Source: Hordeum vulgare subsp. vulgare (lineage: Eukaryota; Streptophyta; Magnoliopsida; Poales; Poaceae). Taken from it: a DNA stretch of 64,000 bases. Every line of letters begins with the position of its first letter. Positions within the stretch are counted from its first letter, which is position 1. A model generated the notes under the pieces. It did no database searches and was not told where the DNA came from. It saw only the letters and a list, made by a program, of their open reading frames with translations. Shown here piece after piece: positions 1-11,951 of the stretch. The position numbers and the translations under genes were made by a program. Where the stretch lies: the NCBI RefSeq assembly GCF_904849725.1, contig NC_058524.1, positions 552,795,763-552,859,762 of the forward strand, read 5' to 3'.

Positions 1-115
1 TTGCCCCATCGAGCGCGCAGTCGAGTGGCGGATCTCCCTCTGGTCTCCGCCGTGCGTTTGGTCGTCGGAGACGAGTTTCCGATGCCCTCCGCCGTCTCTG
101 GTGTCGTCGGAGGCT

Positions 116-147
116 CACCGCCGGCGAGGACGACCTCGCCGGCGGTG
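116..147. repeat. Perfect 14-bp hairpin in the H LTR
   Basis: Left arm 116-129 (CACCGCCGGCGAGG), loop ACGA at 130-133, right arm 134-147 (CCTCGCCGGCGGTG). All 14 pairs match and the stem is mostly G:C. The copy in the second LTR, near 10336-10369, carries one G to T change in the right arm. It would form a very stable RNA or DNA stem. Confidence 0.85.
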
Positions 148-307
148 GATCTCAGCTGGCCTGAGCCACTGACGTGTGGGGCCCGCCTCTGGATGTTTTG
201 GATTAATAAAAATAAAATCAATTAAACTAATAAGTCACTGACATGTGGGTCCAGTGTTGTTAATTAACTAATTAAGTTTAAAACTAATCTAAAACTGACC
301 AGAGTGA

Positions 308-332
308 CTGACCAGTGGGTCCCACTGGTCAG
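308..332. repeat. 25-bp near-perfect palindrome in the H LTR
   Basis: Twelve-base arms, CTGACCAGTGGG at 308-319 and CCCACTGGTCAG at 321-332, flank a single T. The same palindrome is kept in the second LTR near 10527-10552. Confidence 0.85.
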
Positions 333-2975
333 GTTTGACTTTCAACGGCGAGTTGGACCTGCTGATGCCATGCTGACGCAATAAGTGGATTTCTGATTTA
401 AAAGAATTCCAGAAAAATGCCAAAAGTTCTAAAAATCGTAGAAATTTATTTGTACCTCCAATGAAAATAATTTATATATGAAAAATTATCAGAACAATCC
501 AAGGAATCTGAATATGTCATTTTCAAACATGTTTGAAAATGTTACTGGACGGAACATGTAGAATAATGAATAAGTTAAATTTTATAAATGCTATGGAGAT
601 GGAATTTGGAAATCATTGAATTCCACTTCAAATACTATGATCAAACATTGTTCAATCACAACCAGCAACTTAACATATCATTTCCATGCATGTTAAAACC
701 AAGTTGATCTGAGCATCAGGTCGAATCAATTAAAACGGTATTCGAGAATACCCCGTTTCAAGTGATATTGAATCTGATTCAAATCAACTTCAAAACTAAT
801 AAATGTTAGCTATATTACCATACCACCTTGCATCCTCATGCCATGCTCATGCATCATCTTGTTGCATATGATTGTTATTGATTGTTGTCATTTCTTTCGG
901 TAGGCTCCGCTCCTCCGGATTCCACTGAATATCCGACTGACGGATATTGTCCCTCCTCTGAGCAACAAGGCAAGCAACCATTTTGATCATCCCGATAAAT
1001 CCCATGTTCTCGCTCCTGCACTTACTTATTGCATTAGGATCGAATGCTTCAAATGCTTTTGGCACGTTAGTTGAACCCACTTCCTTTGCATGACCTGTCC
1101 TTGTCATAGTAAATAGCTGAACCTTGCAACCTAGCATACCTCGTATTTGCTTGAGCCATGATGTGCCTTATCCTGCTATGCATGCTATGCTTAGAGTTGT
1201 GTATGGTCTGTCATCTGGGAGATGAACAGAATTGTGAGAATGTGTTCAGTAAGTAAAGGTTGTGTGTTGAACCTGATTTGGTAAAGGTACCGGTGAAAGG
1301 CTATGTAGGAGTACATGGCGGGTTGTTTCATTGGAACCATCCTTAGGAACTGAGTTCCGTGTATGTCATCCAAGACGAGATACTACCACATGCTGGGCCC
1401 TCAAATATGACCCCGCTCGACTTATTAATCGCTTAGTACTCAGTCCAGGAGTTGAAGTAGTTTTTGGTGTTTATAGTCATGCTGGAGGCCGTGCATAGTG
1501 CTGACCTGAGAGGTGGGCTGTGATGCGGTAGGCAGTAGCACGGTATACCAAGTGGCACCCGGATGGTGGGCTTGGGAACCCTGCGCACATCGTTTGGGGC
1601 CATGGCGGAAACCTCGGCCGAACTTTCGTGCGGGTTACCCTCAGATAGGCGATAGACCTGGACTAGGTATTAGTGTAGTTAACAGTCATGGCCGACTCCC
1701 TCGCTGGGCTTCTGCTTGAAGGTTGTCGAGGTGCATGACGTGCACATGGCGATAAGTGGCGAGAGCGTGTGTGAAGAAGTACACCCCTGCAGGGTTATGA
1801 TTTATTCGAATAGTCACGTTCGCGGATATGGAATACTTGGAGACATATGTTGTTCATAGAAAACTTCAATGGCTACTCGTAAAATTGTCAAGATAAGCGT
1901 GAGTGTCGTGGACGGCATTTCCGTATGGAGACGGAATGATTCCACGATGGAGTATTGTTGTGGTGTTAGTGGACTCGTGTGCGAGAAATCAAGTTGTCAA
2001 AAATTGTTTTAAAATGCAAGTTGTCTAGCCACGAGTCAAATGCTGGCTTTTCACATGAAACCCCACAATTCCTTATTGATACATTGCATGAGTAGATAGT
2101 TATCCTAAAGTCTTGCTGAGTACCTCTGTACTCATGTTTTCTTAATAATTTGTTGCAGAGGTTGTTAATGACCCTAATGGAGGGTTCTTCTTAGACATCG
2201 ACGACGACGAGTAGCTGGTATCCTAGCTACGATCTGGCCCTAGGGTGGGTCTGTAGTATAGTCAGGCCATGTGCCTTCTAGTTTCATCTGCCTGTACTCA
2301 GACAGCTTATCTACTTCCACTGGCTTGTAACTTGAATGACTGTTATGATGGGTCGTGACACCCCTACTGTGTAATATTATGTGTGTGTCTCTTCCGAGCC
2401 TTTTAAATAAAGCTTGTATGTTTATGGTTATGTTGTGATGCCATCGATGTATCTATACATATCGGTATGCCATGCGTACGTGTGTCGTACTTGATATGTA
2501 TGGGGTTCGATTACCTAGCCGTAGACTTTAGTAGCATTCCTTACAGGGAAATGCCCCTTTGTGATCCAACGAGCCATGGTAGCTCGCTACTGCTCCGGAC
2601 ACATTGGTTGACGGGCGTGTGTCCTTCTTAGCTGTTGTGTCTGTCCCCTTTGGGGAAATGTCACGCGATGTAATGGAGTCCTTGTAGCTTGCTACGACTC
2701 GTCTACATTCGCTGGTGACCGACACCTGCTTTGCTGGGTCATGTATGCCTGTCCCTGTGCGGAACTGCCACTTTGGTTTATGACTAGACATGCTGATCCG
2801 GGTTCTTTGTCATTGGATTGCTAGCGACACAATTTTATACGCGAGTCAAAAGGCCCAAACGGTCCCGGCTAAGGTAAGGCTGCAACCATGGGGTTAACCA
2901 TGCGTGAGACCGCAAAGAGATGCAATGTGTTACAGGCTGGATTCCTATGGCTTAGGATCGGGGTCCCTACAGCGT

Positions 2976-2987
2976 TGGTATCAGAGC
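2976..2987 (+). promoter_or_regulatory. Primer-binding site, initiator tRNA-Met type
   Basis: TGGTATCAGAGC lies four bases after the LTR end. It is the standard plant PBS complementary to the 3' end of initiator tRNA-Met, used to prime minus-strand DNA synthesis. An identical 12-mer recurs after the second LTR at 19918-19929. Confidence 0.95.
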
Positions 2988-3410
2988 CTGACTGACTGTA
3001 GGACTACTAAGCCAAACTGGTCGAAGTTGAGTCTAGAATTGCTTCAATTATATATAAGGGAATTGTTTGTGGAAGGGAACGTAAGACTCTTGTTCTCTTC
3101 TCAAGTTATTTTATTCGGGTCATCCTCCTCTTTTCTGCGGGAATTAAGGACTAGGTTACTCATCTTCTTCTAGGCCCGTGCTTCTGATCGATAGATTATA
3201 AGACTAGGGGTCGAGAGTTATATTGGGTTTCTTTTATCCCTAGGAAAAAGGAAGTAAGTTTGATGATCACATAATTGAACTTGATAGTTGAGTGGTTACG
3301 CTATTCTATTTTTGGGTTGTCTCAAAATTGTTTTTGAGTATTTACAGCCGTTATGCTGCCCCATTTTGCATTCAGAGCTCTAATGCTTTTGCATTACTCT
3401 CTATTTTCAG
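2988..3410 (+). other. Leader of element H
   Basis: Untranslated stretch between the PBS and the accessory ORF. It is T-rich, and I see no conserved coding segment. A truncated, rearranged copy of its first 45 or so bases recurs at 19930-19966. Confidence 0.6.
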
Positions 3411-4184
3411 ATGCCTGGCCGTCCTTCTCGTCAGGTGGTTCGTCTGACCAGGTGCATTAATGAGCCGGGTCATACGGCCATGCTGGTCAGGGTGATATTG
3501 ATGTGCGGTTATCGCTGGTACCCAGAGTACACAGTGGAGGAACAGTACCGAGACTTCAACCAGAGCCAGTATATCTGCACTGTTAGGGTATTTCCAGACT
3601 ACCCTGGAGCTGAGGAGCCAATCCATTGGTCCTATGGATTGGGAGTCACTGTTGACATGGCAGTACAAGATGCTGCCTATTCAATGTTGACCATTATGAG
3701 GGCGAGACATGCACTGCTGCAGAACTCAGAGTTCTGCTATGTTCCTGCCGCCCAGCCAGGTGAAGAGGGATACCTGAGTGGGGTCTATTTTGATTCCTCT
3801 ATGGAGGATCCTCTATTGCAGTCCACTGCTGAGATGCTAGAGAACAGAGACAGGGATGCTCGTGCTCTCCACATGGAGCTTTATGCTACCCGTGCCCGTT
3901 TGTGGACGGCTTTGACGCAGCTAGCACCGGTAGTCCACACAGGGTACGGAGATATGGAGATGCTGAACCCTGTTAGAACCCATCTTCCAGCCCATGTTGA
4001 TTGGCCAGCTATAGGAGGAGTCAACCCTCTTCGGGGACCCCTACTACCACTAGTCAGGGGACCAAGGCCACATCCGTGTCCTTACGGATCCCAGGGATCT
4101 CAGGCCAGAGTATTTCCTAATCCGCAGATTGAGCTTCCAGGCCATGGAGGCAATCTTTATGAGATGTTCTATGCGGATGCCTGA
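3411..4184 (+). CDS. Intact accessory ORF upstream of gag, 257 aa, function unknown
   Basis: An uninterrupted frame from ATG (3411) to TGA (4182-4184), in the 5' region where standard gypsy elements have only leader sequence. It is open while gag-pol of the same element has three stops and a frameshift. There is no signal peptide, no membrane segment and no zinc knuckle. Residues about 40-102 show a strand-rich stretch (SQYICTVRVFPDYPG), then a GLGVTVDMAVQDAAYSML helix. That loosely recalls the second helix of a double-stranded-RNA-binding domain, but the usual lysines are missing. The C-terminal third is rich in Pro, Gly and Arg. I do not recognise the family; the dsRBD idea is inference only. 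A gap of 325 bases separates it from gag. Confidence 0.65.
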   Translation: MPGRPSRQVVRLTRCINEPGHTAMLVRVILMCGYRWYPEYTVEEQYRDFNQSQYICTVRVFPDYPGAEEPIHWSYGLGVTVDMAVQDAAYSMLTIMRARHALLQNSEFCYVPAAQPGEEGYLSGVYFDSSMEDPLLQSTAEMLENRDRDARALHMELYATRARLWTALTQLAPVVHTGYGDMEMLNPVRTHLPAHVDWPAIGGVNPLRGPLLPLVRGPRPHPCPYGSQGSQARVFPNPQIELPGHGGNLYEMFYADA

Positions 4185-4509
4185 GCTGTGAGTGGAAGGA
4201 TAGTATGGTAGTAGCTGTACGTTCACAGTCCTGTGTGACTTGTGAAGTATGCTTGTGATGTGAAATGAATTCCGGAGGCCTAGATAAATAAGGTATAGGA
4301 AGCTTGTAAGCCTCTGATGAGTAGTTCCATAATTTCAGTAGTTACTCTTCGGTTAAGGTTGTACTGAACTATGTAAGGGTGTGTATGAACTATGGTGTAT
4401 ATATAGCAGTTTCTTGTTACCATGTTGTTCGGATATTCATTTCCGCATTCCATGTGTTCAGTGCATTCTTAATCCATAGCTAGCATTGATGATGATATTG
4501 GTCTAAGCT
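4185..4509 (+). other. Spacer between accessory ORF and gag of element H
   Basis: AT-rich non-coding stretch with several stops in all plus frames. No motif recognised. Confidence 0.5.
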
Positions 4510-5607
4510 GTGAGTTTGTTTGTCACGATGGTGTTCACCAGGTTGAACCGTGCCCCTGCTCATGAACAAGGCGAGGGTAGTCAAGCGTCACAGGAAGACC
4601 TGCCTCACCCGCCCTCTTTGGCGGAAGTGATGCTTGAGGCAGAGAGAAACAAAAGGGAGACCAACCGACTGTTAGAGCGTATTGAGCAGAATACGGCTCG
4701 TCAGCCTAGGAATGCTGAAGTGTCCCTCAATGACTTTTTGAAGCTGAATCCTCCAAAGTTCCATCACTCCGTCGATCCCCTCAATGCTGATGATTGGCTA
4801 TGCAGTATCTCACGTAAGATTCGCTCTGAGAATGTTTCTGAGGCCGACAAGGTGACCTTTGCGGCATATTTTCTCGAAGGACCCGCCAATCTGTGGTGGG
4901 AGAACTTTGAGGCTATGCGTCCTGTTGAACCAGCAGCCACATGGGCAGACTTTAGTGCAGCCTTCCGTCTGCACCATATTCCAGAGGGCCTGATGGACAG
5001 AAAGAGAGAGGAGTTATGTGCATTCACCCAGGGCAAGTTGACCATGGATGCCTATAGCCGCAAGTTCGGTAACCTCGCCCGCTATGCAATAGAGGAGGTG
5101 TCTACTGACGCCAAGAAGCAAGCAAGATTGTGTAAGGGTCTGAGCCCTGAGCTTCGTTGTGATTTGCGCCTCCACGAGTGTACAAGGTTCCAAGCCCTGG
5201 TCAACAAGGCGATCAGTGCCGCGGCTGGTCATACCGACTTCGAAGCCACAAAGAAGCACTCCCGTGATTTTGGCTCGTCATCTGGTTCCGCGTTTCCAAA
5301 ACGCAGGTTGTGGGTTCCAAACAGTTCTCTGCCGCCAAGATACACTCCGAGGCCATCCTACGTGGCGCCTCAGACGAATCAGACCAACCCTCCAGCAAAA
5401 ACCTATGGTGGTCCAGCTAGCAATGCTGCACCACGTGCCAACCAAGTGATATGCTACAAGTGTGGAGAACCCGGTCACTATTCCCGTGAGTGTCCTTAGA
5501 ATGTGGGTGTCAAGCAACCCGGAAAGTCCGTCGGGCAAGGCAAGTCGGGCAGAGCTTACTATGTGAAGCCAACTCCTGCACGTGGCCGTGTGAACTATGT
5601 CTCATGA
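4510..5607 (+). pseudogene. gag: gag of element H (capsid and CCHC zinc knuckle), one internal stop
   Basis: Gag packages element RNA into virus-like particles. Residues about 75-230 form the retrotransposon gag core, with a WW-containing segment (ANLWWENFEAM) and a TMDAYSRKFGNLARYA helix. The CCHC knuckle CYKCGEPGHYSREC is at residues 315-328. A TAG (5497-5499) follows directly after the knuckle. The same frame then runs through a Lys/Gly-rich tail to TGA at 5605-5607 and continues into protease, so gag and pol were once a single frame. The start may lie a few codons downstream of 4510, since the listed first codon (TTG at 4510) is not ATG; ATG at 4528 is an alternative. Confidence 0.9.
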
Positions 5608-6732
5608 GAAGAAGCTGAAGAGGATCCCGACGTCATACTGGGTATGCTTCTTGTTAATCATCACCCAGCGTCTGTTCTTTTTGACACTCGGTCTTGTCAT
5701 TCCTTCATTTCAAAAAGTTATGCACAGTTGCATAACATGTCTTTCTGTGATATGCCAATTCCTTTGGTTGTCCAAACTCCTGGTAGTAAGAGGCAAACTT
5801 CTAGGATAACCCATGACAATGAAATTCTAGTAGACAGGCTAGTTTTTCTAGCCTCATTGATAGCCATGAAATCTTCAGATATTAATATCATCTTGGGTAC
5901 GGACTGGATGTCAGCTCATTATGCCAAGATTGATACTCATTCTAGAAATGTTCAGCTTACCCATCCCTCGGGTGAGATAGTCAATGTCTCTACTCGAGTT
6001 GCCAAATGCCAACTCTATTCCCTCAATGCCAACCCTCTTCCGGAACTTGAAGACATTCCGGTAGTCCGTGACTTCCCGGATGTTTTTCCAGAGGAACTGC
6101 CAGGAATTCCACCTGACAGAGATGTAGAGTTCGTAATAGATCTTGTTCCGGGAACTGTTCCAATAGCCAGAAGACCATATAAGATGGCACCCCTGGAGCT
6201 AGCCGAACTTAAGAAGCAACTAGATGAGGCCTTGAATAAAGGTTTCATTCGTCCTAGCTCTTCTCCTTGGGCTTGCCCCGTCCTCTTCGTCAAGAGGAAA
6301 GACGGAACGGATCGGATGGTTGTAGATTACCGTCCAGTTAATCTGGTCACCATAAAGAACAAGTATCCGCTCCCCAGGATCAACGACCTGTATGATCAGC
6401 TCGCTGGATCCTCAGTCTTCTCAAAAATGGATTTGAGGTTGGGTTACCATCAAATCAAGATCAAGAACGGGGACATTCCAAAAACGGCTTTTGTTACTCG
6501 TTATGGCCAATACGAGTACATCGTCATGTCCTTCGGTTTAACCAATGCCCCAGCCACCTTCTCTCGTTTGATGAATTCAATCTTCATGGAGCATTTGGAT
6601 AAATTCGTCATGGTATACCTCGATGATATTCTCATCGACTCGAAGAACGAACAAGAACATGTCAAGCATCTAAGGCTGGTATTGATGAAACTTCGAGAGC
6701 ATCGCCTTTATGCCAAGTTTTCAAAATGTTAA
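5608..6732 (+). pseudogene. pol: pol of element H: protease and reverse transcriptase N-part
   Basis: In frame with gag; open from 5608, with a first ATG at 5644. Aspartic protease comes first: the active-site triad reads Asp-Thr-Arg at 5683-5691 where D-[ST]-G is expected, so the protease is probably dead. RT follows, with the [21 protein letters not shown] and [11 protein letters not shown] segments and catalytic YLDD at 6616-6627. The frame ends at TAA 6730-6732, where the conserved segment would normally have a sense codon before FWL. RT copies element RNA into cDNA in the particle. Confidence 0.92.
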
Positions 6733-7263
6733 TTTTGGTTACCAGAGGTGACCTATCTAGGTCACGTAATCTCTGGTAAGGGTATTGCTGTCAATCCCGA
6801 GAGAGTTCAAGCCGTCCTTGATTGGACTCAACCTGAATCGGTTAAGCAAGTTAGGAGTTTTCTTGGTCTAGCGAGCTATTATCGCCGCTTTGTCGAGAAT
6901 TTCTCCAAGGTTGCAAAGCCTCTAACTGAACTCCTCAAGAAGGATAAAAAGTTCGAGTGGACACCACAGTGTGAGCATAGCTTTCAGGAACTGAAAAGAT
7001 GCCTGACTTCCGCACCTGTGTTGCTGCCACCAGATTTTTCTAAGGACTTTGTTATCTATTGCGACGCCTCGCGACAAGGATTAGGTTGCATTCTCATGCA
7101 AGATCGTCATGTGATTGCATACTCATCTCGACAGTTGCGTCCACATGAGGATAATTATCCTACACATGATCTTGAGCTTGCAGCTGTAGTCCATGCACTA
7201 AAACCCGGCGACATTACCTTCTGGGTAATCGTTGCGAAATATTCACTTATCACCAAAGTCTGA
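6733..7263 (+). pseudogene. pol: pol of element H: RT C-part (thumb) and RNase H N-part
   Basis: This continues the same frame after the TAA. It shows the VTYLGHVIS motif, then [17 protein letters not shown], then RNase H with the catalytic-type Asp in [17 protein letters not shown] and the [13 protein letters not shown] segment. Just after HALK (about 7203-7210) a one-base change of frame follows. The residues translated after it are nonsense, while the expected motif continues in frame 3. Confidence 0.9.
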
Positions 7264-8999
7264 AATATATCTTCACCCAGCCGGATTTGAATCTCAGGCA
7301 AAGATGGTGGGTTGAGTTGATCTTGGATTACAACTTAGGGATAACTTACACCCCGGGGAAGGCCAATGTTATGGCTGATGCACTAAGTCATAAATCTTAT
7401 TGTAACAATTTGATGCTACAACGAGGTCAACCACATCTCTATGAGGAATTTTGGAAGTTAAATCTTCATATTGTTCCTCAAGGATTCCTTTCTACCCTGG
7501 TGGCGAAGCCTACCCTTAGGGATCAAATTATAGCTGGCCAGAAGCGTGATAAGGGGATATCACGGATCAAGGAGAATATTATTAGCGGAAACGCTAATGA
7601 ATTCTCCATGAATGATCAAGGTGTTGTGTTCTTCCAGAATCGTCTAGTGGTTCCGAAGAATCCACATCTAAGGCAGTTAATCCTTAAGGAGGCTCATGAT
7701 TCTCCTCTCACCATTCATCCCGGTAGTACTAAGATGTATCAGGACCTACGCGAGAGGTTCTGGTGGACTCGGATGAAGAGAGAAATTGCTGAGTTCGTTG
7801 CTAACTGCGACGTTTGTCGTCGAGTTAAGGCAGAACATCAAAGGCCTGCTGGCACGCTTCAACCTTTAGCTATTCCTGAATGGAAATGGGATAAAGTCAG
7901 TATGGATTTCATTACCGGATTTCCCAAGACCAAGAAAGGAAATAATGCTATCTTTGTGGTCATTGACTGTCTCTCCAAAGTAGCTCATTTTCTTCCAGTT
8001 CGTGAGAGTATAACTGCTAGCCAGCTAGCAGAGTTATATATCTCTCGAATAGTGTCTCTTCATGGTGTTCCCCTGGAGATTAACTCAGATCGTGGGAGTA
8101 TCTTTACTTCTCGCTTCTGGGAAAGTTTTCAGAATGCTATGGGGACTCACTTATCTTTTAGCACTGCTTTCCATCCAAAATCAAGTGGTCAAGTAGAAAG
8201 AGTGAATCAAAGCCTAGAAGATATGCTCCGAGCTTGTGTTATATCGTTTGGTATGAATTGGGAGAAGTGCCTTCCATTCGCCGAATTAGCTTATAATAAT
8301 AGTTATCAATCAAGCTTGGGCAAAGCCCATTTTGAAGTTCTCTATGGACGAATATGTCGAACACCTCTTAATTGGTCAGAAACCGGAGAGAGGCAACTCT
8401 TTGGCCCGGATATGATCCAGGATGCAGAAGAGCAGGTTCGCATTATTCGTGAAAAGTTGAAAACAGCCCAGTCTCGTCAAAAGAGCCAATATGATCGTCA
8501 TCATAAGGCTGTGACCTTTGAAGTTGAAAAGAAGGCTTACCTTCGGGTTACACCTTTGAAGGGTACCCATCGATTCGGTATCAAGGGCAAGTTGGCTCCT
8601 CGTTACATTGGTCCTTTTCGCATTCTTGCCAAACAAGGAGAAGTTGCCTACCAGTTGGAACTTCCTCCGCATCTTTCCAAGGTTCATGATGTCTTCCACG
8701 TCTCGCAACTCAGGCGTTGCTTTTTGGATCCTATCCGTGAAGTGGACCACAATACGATTGATCTCCAAGATAACATTCCATACCGAGAATACCCTGTGCG
8801 TATTCTTGATCAAGCTGAGCATACCACTCGACGTAGAAACCTCAAGTTTCTTAAAGTTCAATGGTCAAATCATTCTGAAAAGGAGGCAACATGGGAAAGA
8901 GAGGATCGTCTCCAACTTGAGTATCCCGCGTTATTCCCGACAACTTCTAAATCTCGGGACGAGATTCTTTTGAGTGGGGGTGAGTTGTCACATCCCTGA
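7264..8999 (+). pseudogene. pol: pol of element H: RNase H end, integrase and chromodomain
   Basis: Open from 7287 to 8999 (570 aa). It starts with the end of RNase H (YTPGKANVMADALS). Integrase follows: the HHCC finger at residues about 135-180 (CDVCRR) and the catalytic triad Asp207, Asp268, Glu304. The last two have 35 residues between them, as in DD35E enzymes. A GPY/F-type segment (APRYIGPFRILAK) comes next and a chromodomain at about 504-550 (LKVQWSNHSEKEATWERED). Integrase inserts the cDNA; the chromodomain is thought to steer insertion to marked chromatin. This part itself is intact, but the upstream breaks disable the polyprotein. Confidence 0.93.
8971..8985 (+). promoter_or_regulatory. 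Polypurine tract of element H
   Basis: A G-rich tract (TGAGTGGGGGTGAGT) sits directly before the TGTCACATCC start of the second LTR. It primes plus-strand synthesis. It overlaps the last codons of pol. Confidence 0.8.
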
Positions 9000-11938
9000 A
9001 ACCCTAATCAAGTATAGCATTGTGCTCATATCTTCTTTGCATTGCATCCAAGAAAATTTCAACAAGAACAAAGCAAGTGGTGAAGAAAAACTCAAAAACC
9101 CTAGCCACTTCTCAAATTCAAAGAAATTCTAAACTTGTTCAAATCAATGAATCCAAAATGGCCTCAAGAAAAGTTCAACTTTTCTGATAATTCATGGAAG
9201 CAAATAAGCAGTGAAGAGAACTATTTTCATAACACTTTTGGCATTTTATTTAAATGCAAAAAGCTACTGGATTCAAGTTTAAATTTGAATTCAAAAACTT
9301 TAAGTTTTCAAAAATGTTGAAAACTTCAGGAATGGTTGGATATATTCCAACAAATATTCTGGTGTGTTCAAAATATTTTTTGTAAACTATTTTGGAGCTG
9401 AAATAAATAGCAAATCAAATAGTTAGCATAACAGAAACAAAATAGAAGAAAATGGAAAGAAGCTTACCTGTCGCCCTGAGGAGGCCCAGCCCACCAGGGG
9501 CAGGGGCGTCTTCTTCCTCCTGTCTTCTGGCAGAGGAGCGAACGCCCACGGCGTCTCCTCCACCTCCTGCATCGCCGTGGCACCCTCCGGTGCTCCCCAG
9601 GACAGCGTGACAGCAGGGATAACCTCCCCGAGCTCTGGCCTATCCATCCCCGCGCTCCATTTCCCCCCTCTCCTCTCGGTTTCTTCCTCCCCCACTTCCG
9701 CCATTGGCACGAGCTCGAGCTCGAGCTGCCCGTGCCTCTAGCTACTAGTTCTTTCCCCCGAGTGCCCCATTCGCTGCGCCTCGACGAGCTGGTCCTTCCT
9801 GCAGAAGCCGAAGGTCCCCCGAGCCCTGCAACACCCACGGCACCGTCGTCTTCAAGCTTGGGCCACCGGCAAGCTTCGATCGATTCGTCGCCTACAGCGC
9901 CTCCTCGAGCAAGCTAGCGCCACCACCGCACTCCCCGTGAGCTTGCGCAGCTTTTCCCCAAGTTTTCCCCGCCGATCTCTTCCTCTGGGCCTAGTTCCAC
10001 CGGAGCCCGACGAGGACCGCCGCTGCAGCTCATCATCGGTAGCCCTCCGGTGAAGGTTGGTCCATCTAAGGCCACCAGCAGCTTCAGGCCGTCGCGTCGA
10101 TGCTTTAGGAGCCCAGCCCCGCGCGATTTGACCCTGTTTCCGATGACCTCGACGATGGTCGAGCTTTGGTCGCCGCCGAGCTCGTCGTCGGCAACGATTC
10201 TGGCCACCCAAGCCCCTGTGGTTGCCCCATCGTGCGCGCCATCAAGTGGCCGATCTCCGTGTGGTCTCCGCCGTGCGTTTGGTCGTCGGAGACGAATTTC
10301 TGATGCCCTCCGCCATCTCGGGTGTCACAGGAGGCTCACCGCCGGCGAGGACGACCTCGCCGTCGGTGGATCTCAGCTGGCCAGAGCCACTGACGCGTGG
10401 GGCCAGCCTCTGGATGTTTTGGATTAATAAAAATAAAATCAATTAAACTAATAAGTCACTGACATGTGGGTCAAGTGTTGTTAATTAACTAATTAAGTTT
10501 AAAACTAATCTATGACTGACCAGAGTCACTGACCAGTGGGTCCCACTGGTCAGGTTTGACTTTCAGCGGCCAGTTGGACCTGCTGATGCCATGCTGACGC
10601 AATAAGTGGATTTCTGATTTAAAAGAATTCCAGAAAAAAGCCAAAACTTCTAAAAATCATAGAAATTAATCTGTAACTCCAATGAAAATAATTTATATAT
10701 GAAAAAGTATCAGAAAAATCCAAGGAATCTGAATATGTCATTTTCAAACATGTTTGAAAATGTTACTGGACCAAACATGTAGAATAATGAACAAGTTAAA
10801 TTTTATAAATGCTATGGAGATGGAATTTGGAAATCATTGAATTCCACTTCAAATACTATGATCAAACATTGTTCAATCACAACCAGCAACTTAACATATC
10901 ATTTCCATGCATGTTAAAACCAAGTTGATCTGAGCATCAGGTCGAATCAATTAAAACGGTATTCGAGAATACCCCGTTTCGAGTGATATTGAATCTGATT
11001 CAAATCAACTTCAAACCTAATAAATGTTCGCTATATTAGCATACCACCTTGCATCCTCATGCCATGATCATGCATCATGTTGTTGCATATGATTGTTATT
11101 CATTGTTGTCATTTCTTTCAGTAGGCTCCGCTCCTCCAGATTCCACTGAATATCCGACTAACGGATATTGTCCCTCCTCTGAGCAACAAGGCAAGCAACC
11201 ATTTTGATCATCTCGATAAATCCCATGTTCTCGCTCCTGCACTTACTTATTGCATTAGGATCAAATGCTTCAAATGCTTTTGGCACGTTAGTTGAACCCA
11301 CTTCCTTTGAATGACCTGTCCGTGTCATAGTAAATAGCTGAACCTTGCAAACTAGCATACCTGGTAGTTGCTTGAGCCATGATGTGCCTTATCCTGCTAT
11401 GCATGCTATTCTTAGAGTTGTGTATGGTCTGTCATCTCGGAGATGAACAGAATTGTGAGAATGTGTTCAGTAAGTAAAGGTTGAGTGTTGAACCTGATTT
11501 GGTAAAGGTACTGGTGAAAGGCTATGTAGGAGTACATGGCGGGTTGTTTCATTGGGACCGTCCTTAGGAACTGAGTTCCGTGTATGGAATCCAAGACGAG
11601 ATACTACCACATGCTGGGCCCTGAAATATGACCCCGCTCGACTTATTAATCGCTTAGTACTCGGTCCAGGAGTTGCAAGTAGTTTCTGGTGTTTATAGTG
11701 ATGCTGGAGGCCGTGCATAGTGCTGACCTGAGAGGTGGGCTGTGATGCGGTAGGCAGTGGCACGGTGTACCAAGTGGCACCCGGATGGTGGGCTTGGGAA
11801 CCCTGTGCACATCGTTTGGGGCCGTGGCGTAAACCTCGGCCGGACTTCCGTGCGGGTTACCCTCTGATAGGCGATAGACCTGGACTAAGTATTAGTGTGG
11901 TTAACGGTCATGGCCGACTCCCTCGCTGGGCTTCCGCT
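8986..11938 (+). repeat. Second LTR of element H, part 1 (before the CACTA)
   Basis: Starts TGTCA at 8986. The 10222-11938 part matches 1-1716. The GC-rich block 9470-10220 gives several long chance frames on both strands (such as 9464-9838 and 9852-10211 minus, 10050-10427 plus). They have biased composition and no domain, so I do not call genes. The target duplication GCT (11936-11938) of the CACTA ends this part. Confidence 0.9.
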
Positions 11939-11951
11939 CACTACTAGAAAT

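Larger units (their letters stand above)
1..2971 (+). repeat. 5' LTR of element H, left 1.24 kb outside window
   Basis: Base 1 aligns with 10222 in the second LTR, so about 1236 bases of this LTR lie left of the window. From there the two copies are collinear with scattered substitutions until the CACTA insertion point (about 1716 here, 11938 there), and again from 18632 to the end. The LTR ends in CA at 2971, followed after four bases by the PBS. It holds two strong inverted repeats (116-147 and 308-332) and an AATAAA-type signal near 2406. The short reading frames here (1-225, 847-1137, 1513-1719, 2528-2791) show no protein signature and I treat them as chance frames. Confidence 0.9.

Noticed and set aside
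9423..10427. Several long frames on both strands in the GC-rich part of the H LTR
   Set aside because: They overlap each other on both strands, have Arg/Ser/Pro/Gly bias from GC content, no domain, and lie inside an LTR; the matching part of the first LTR has different frames.
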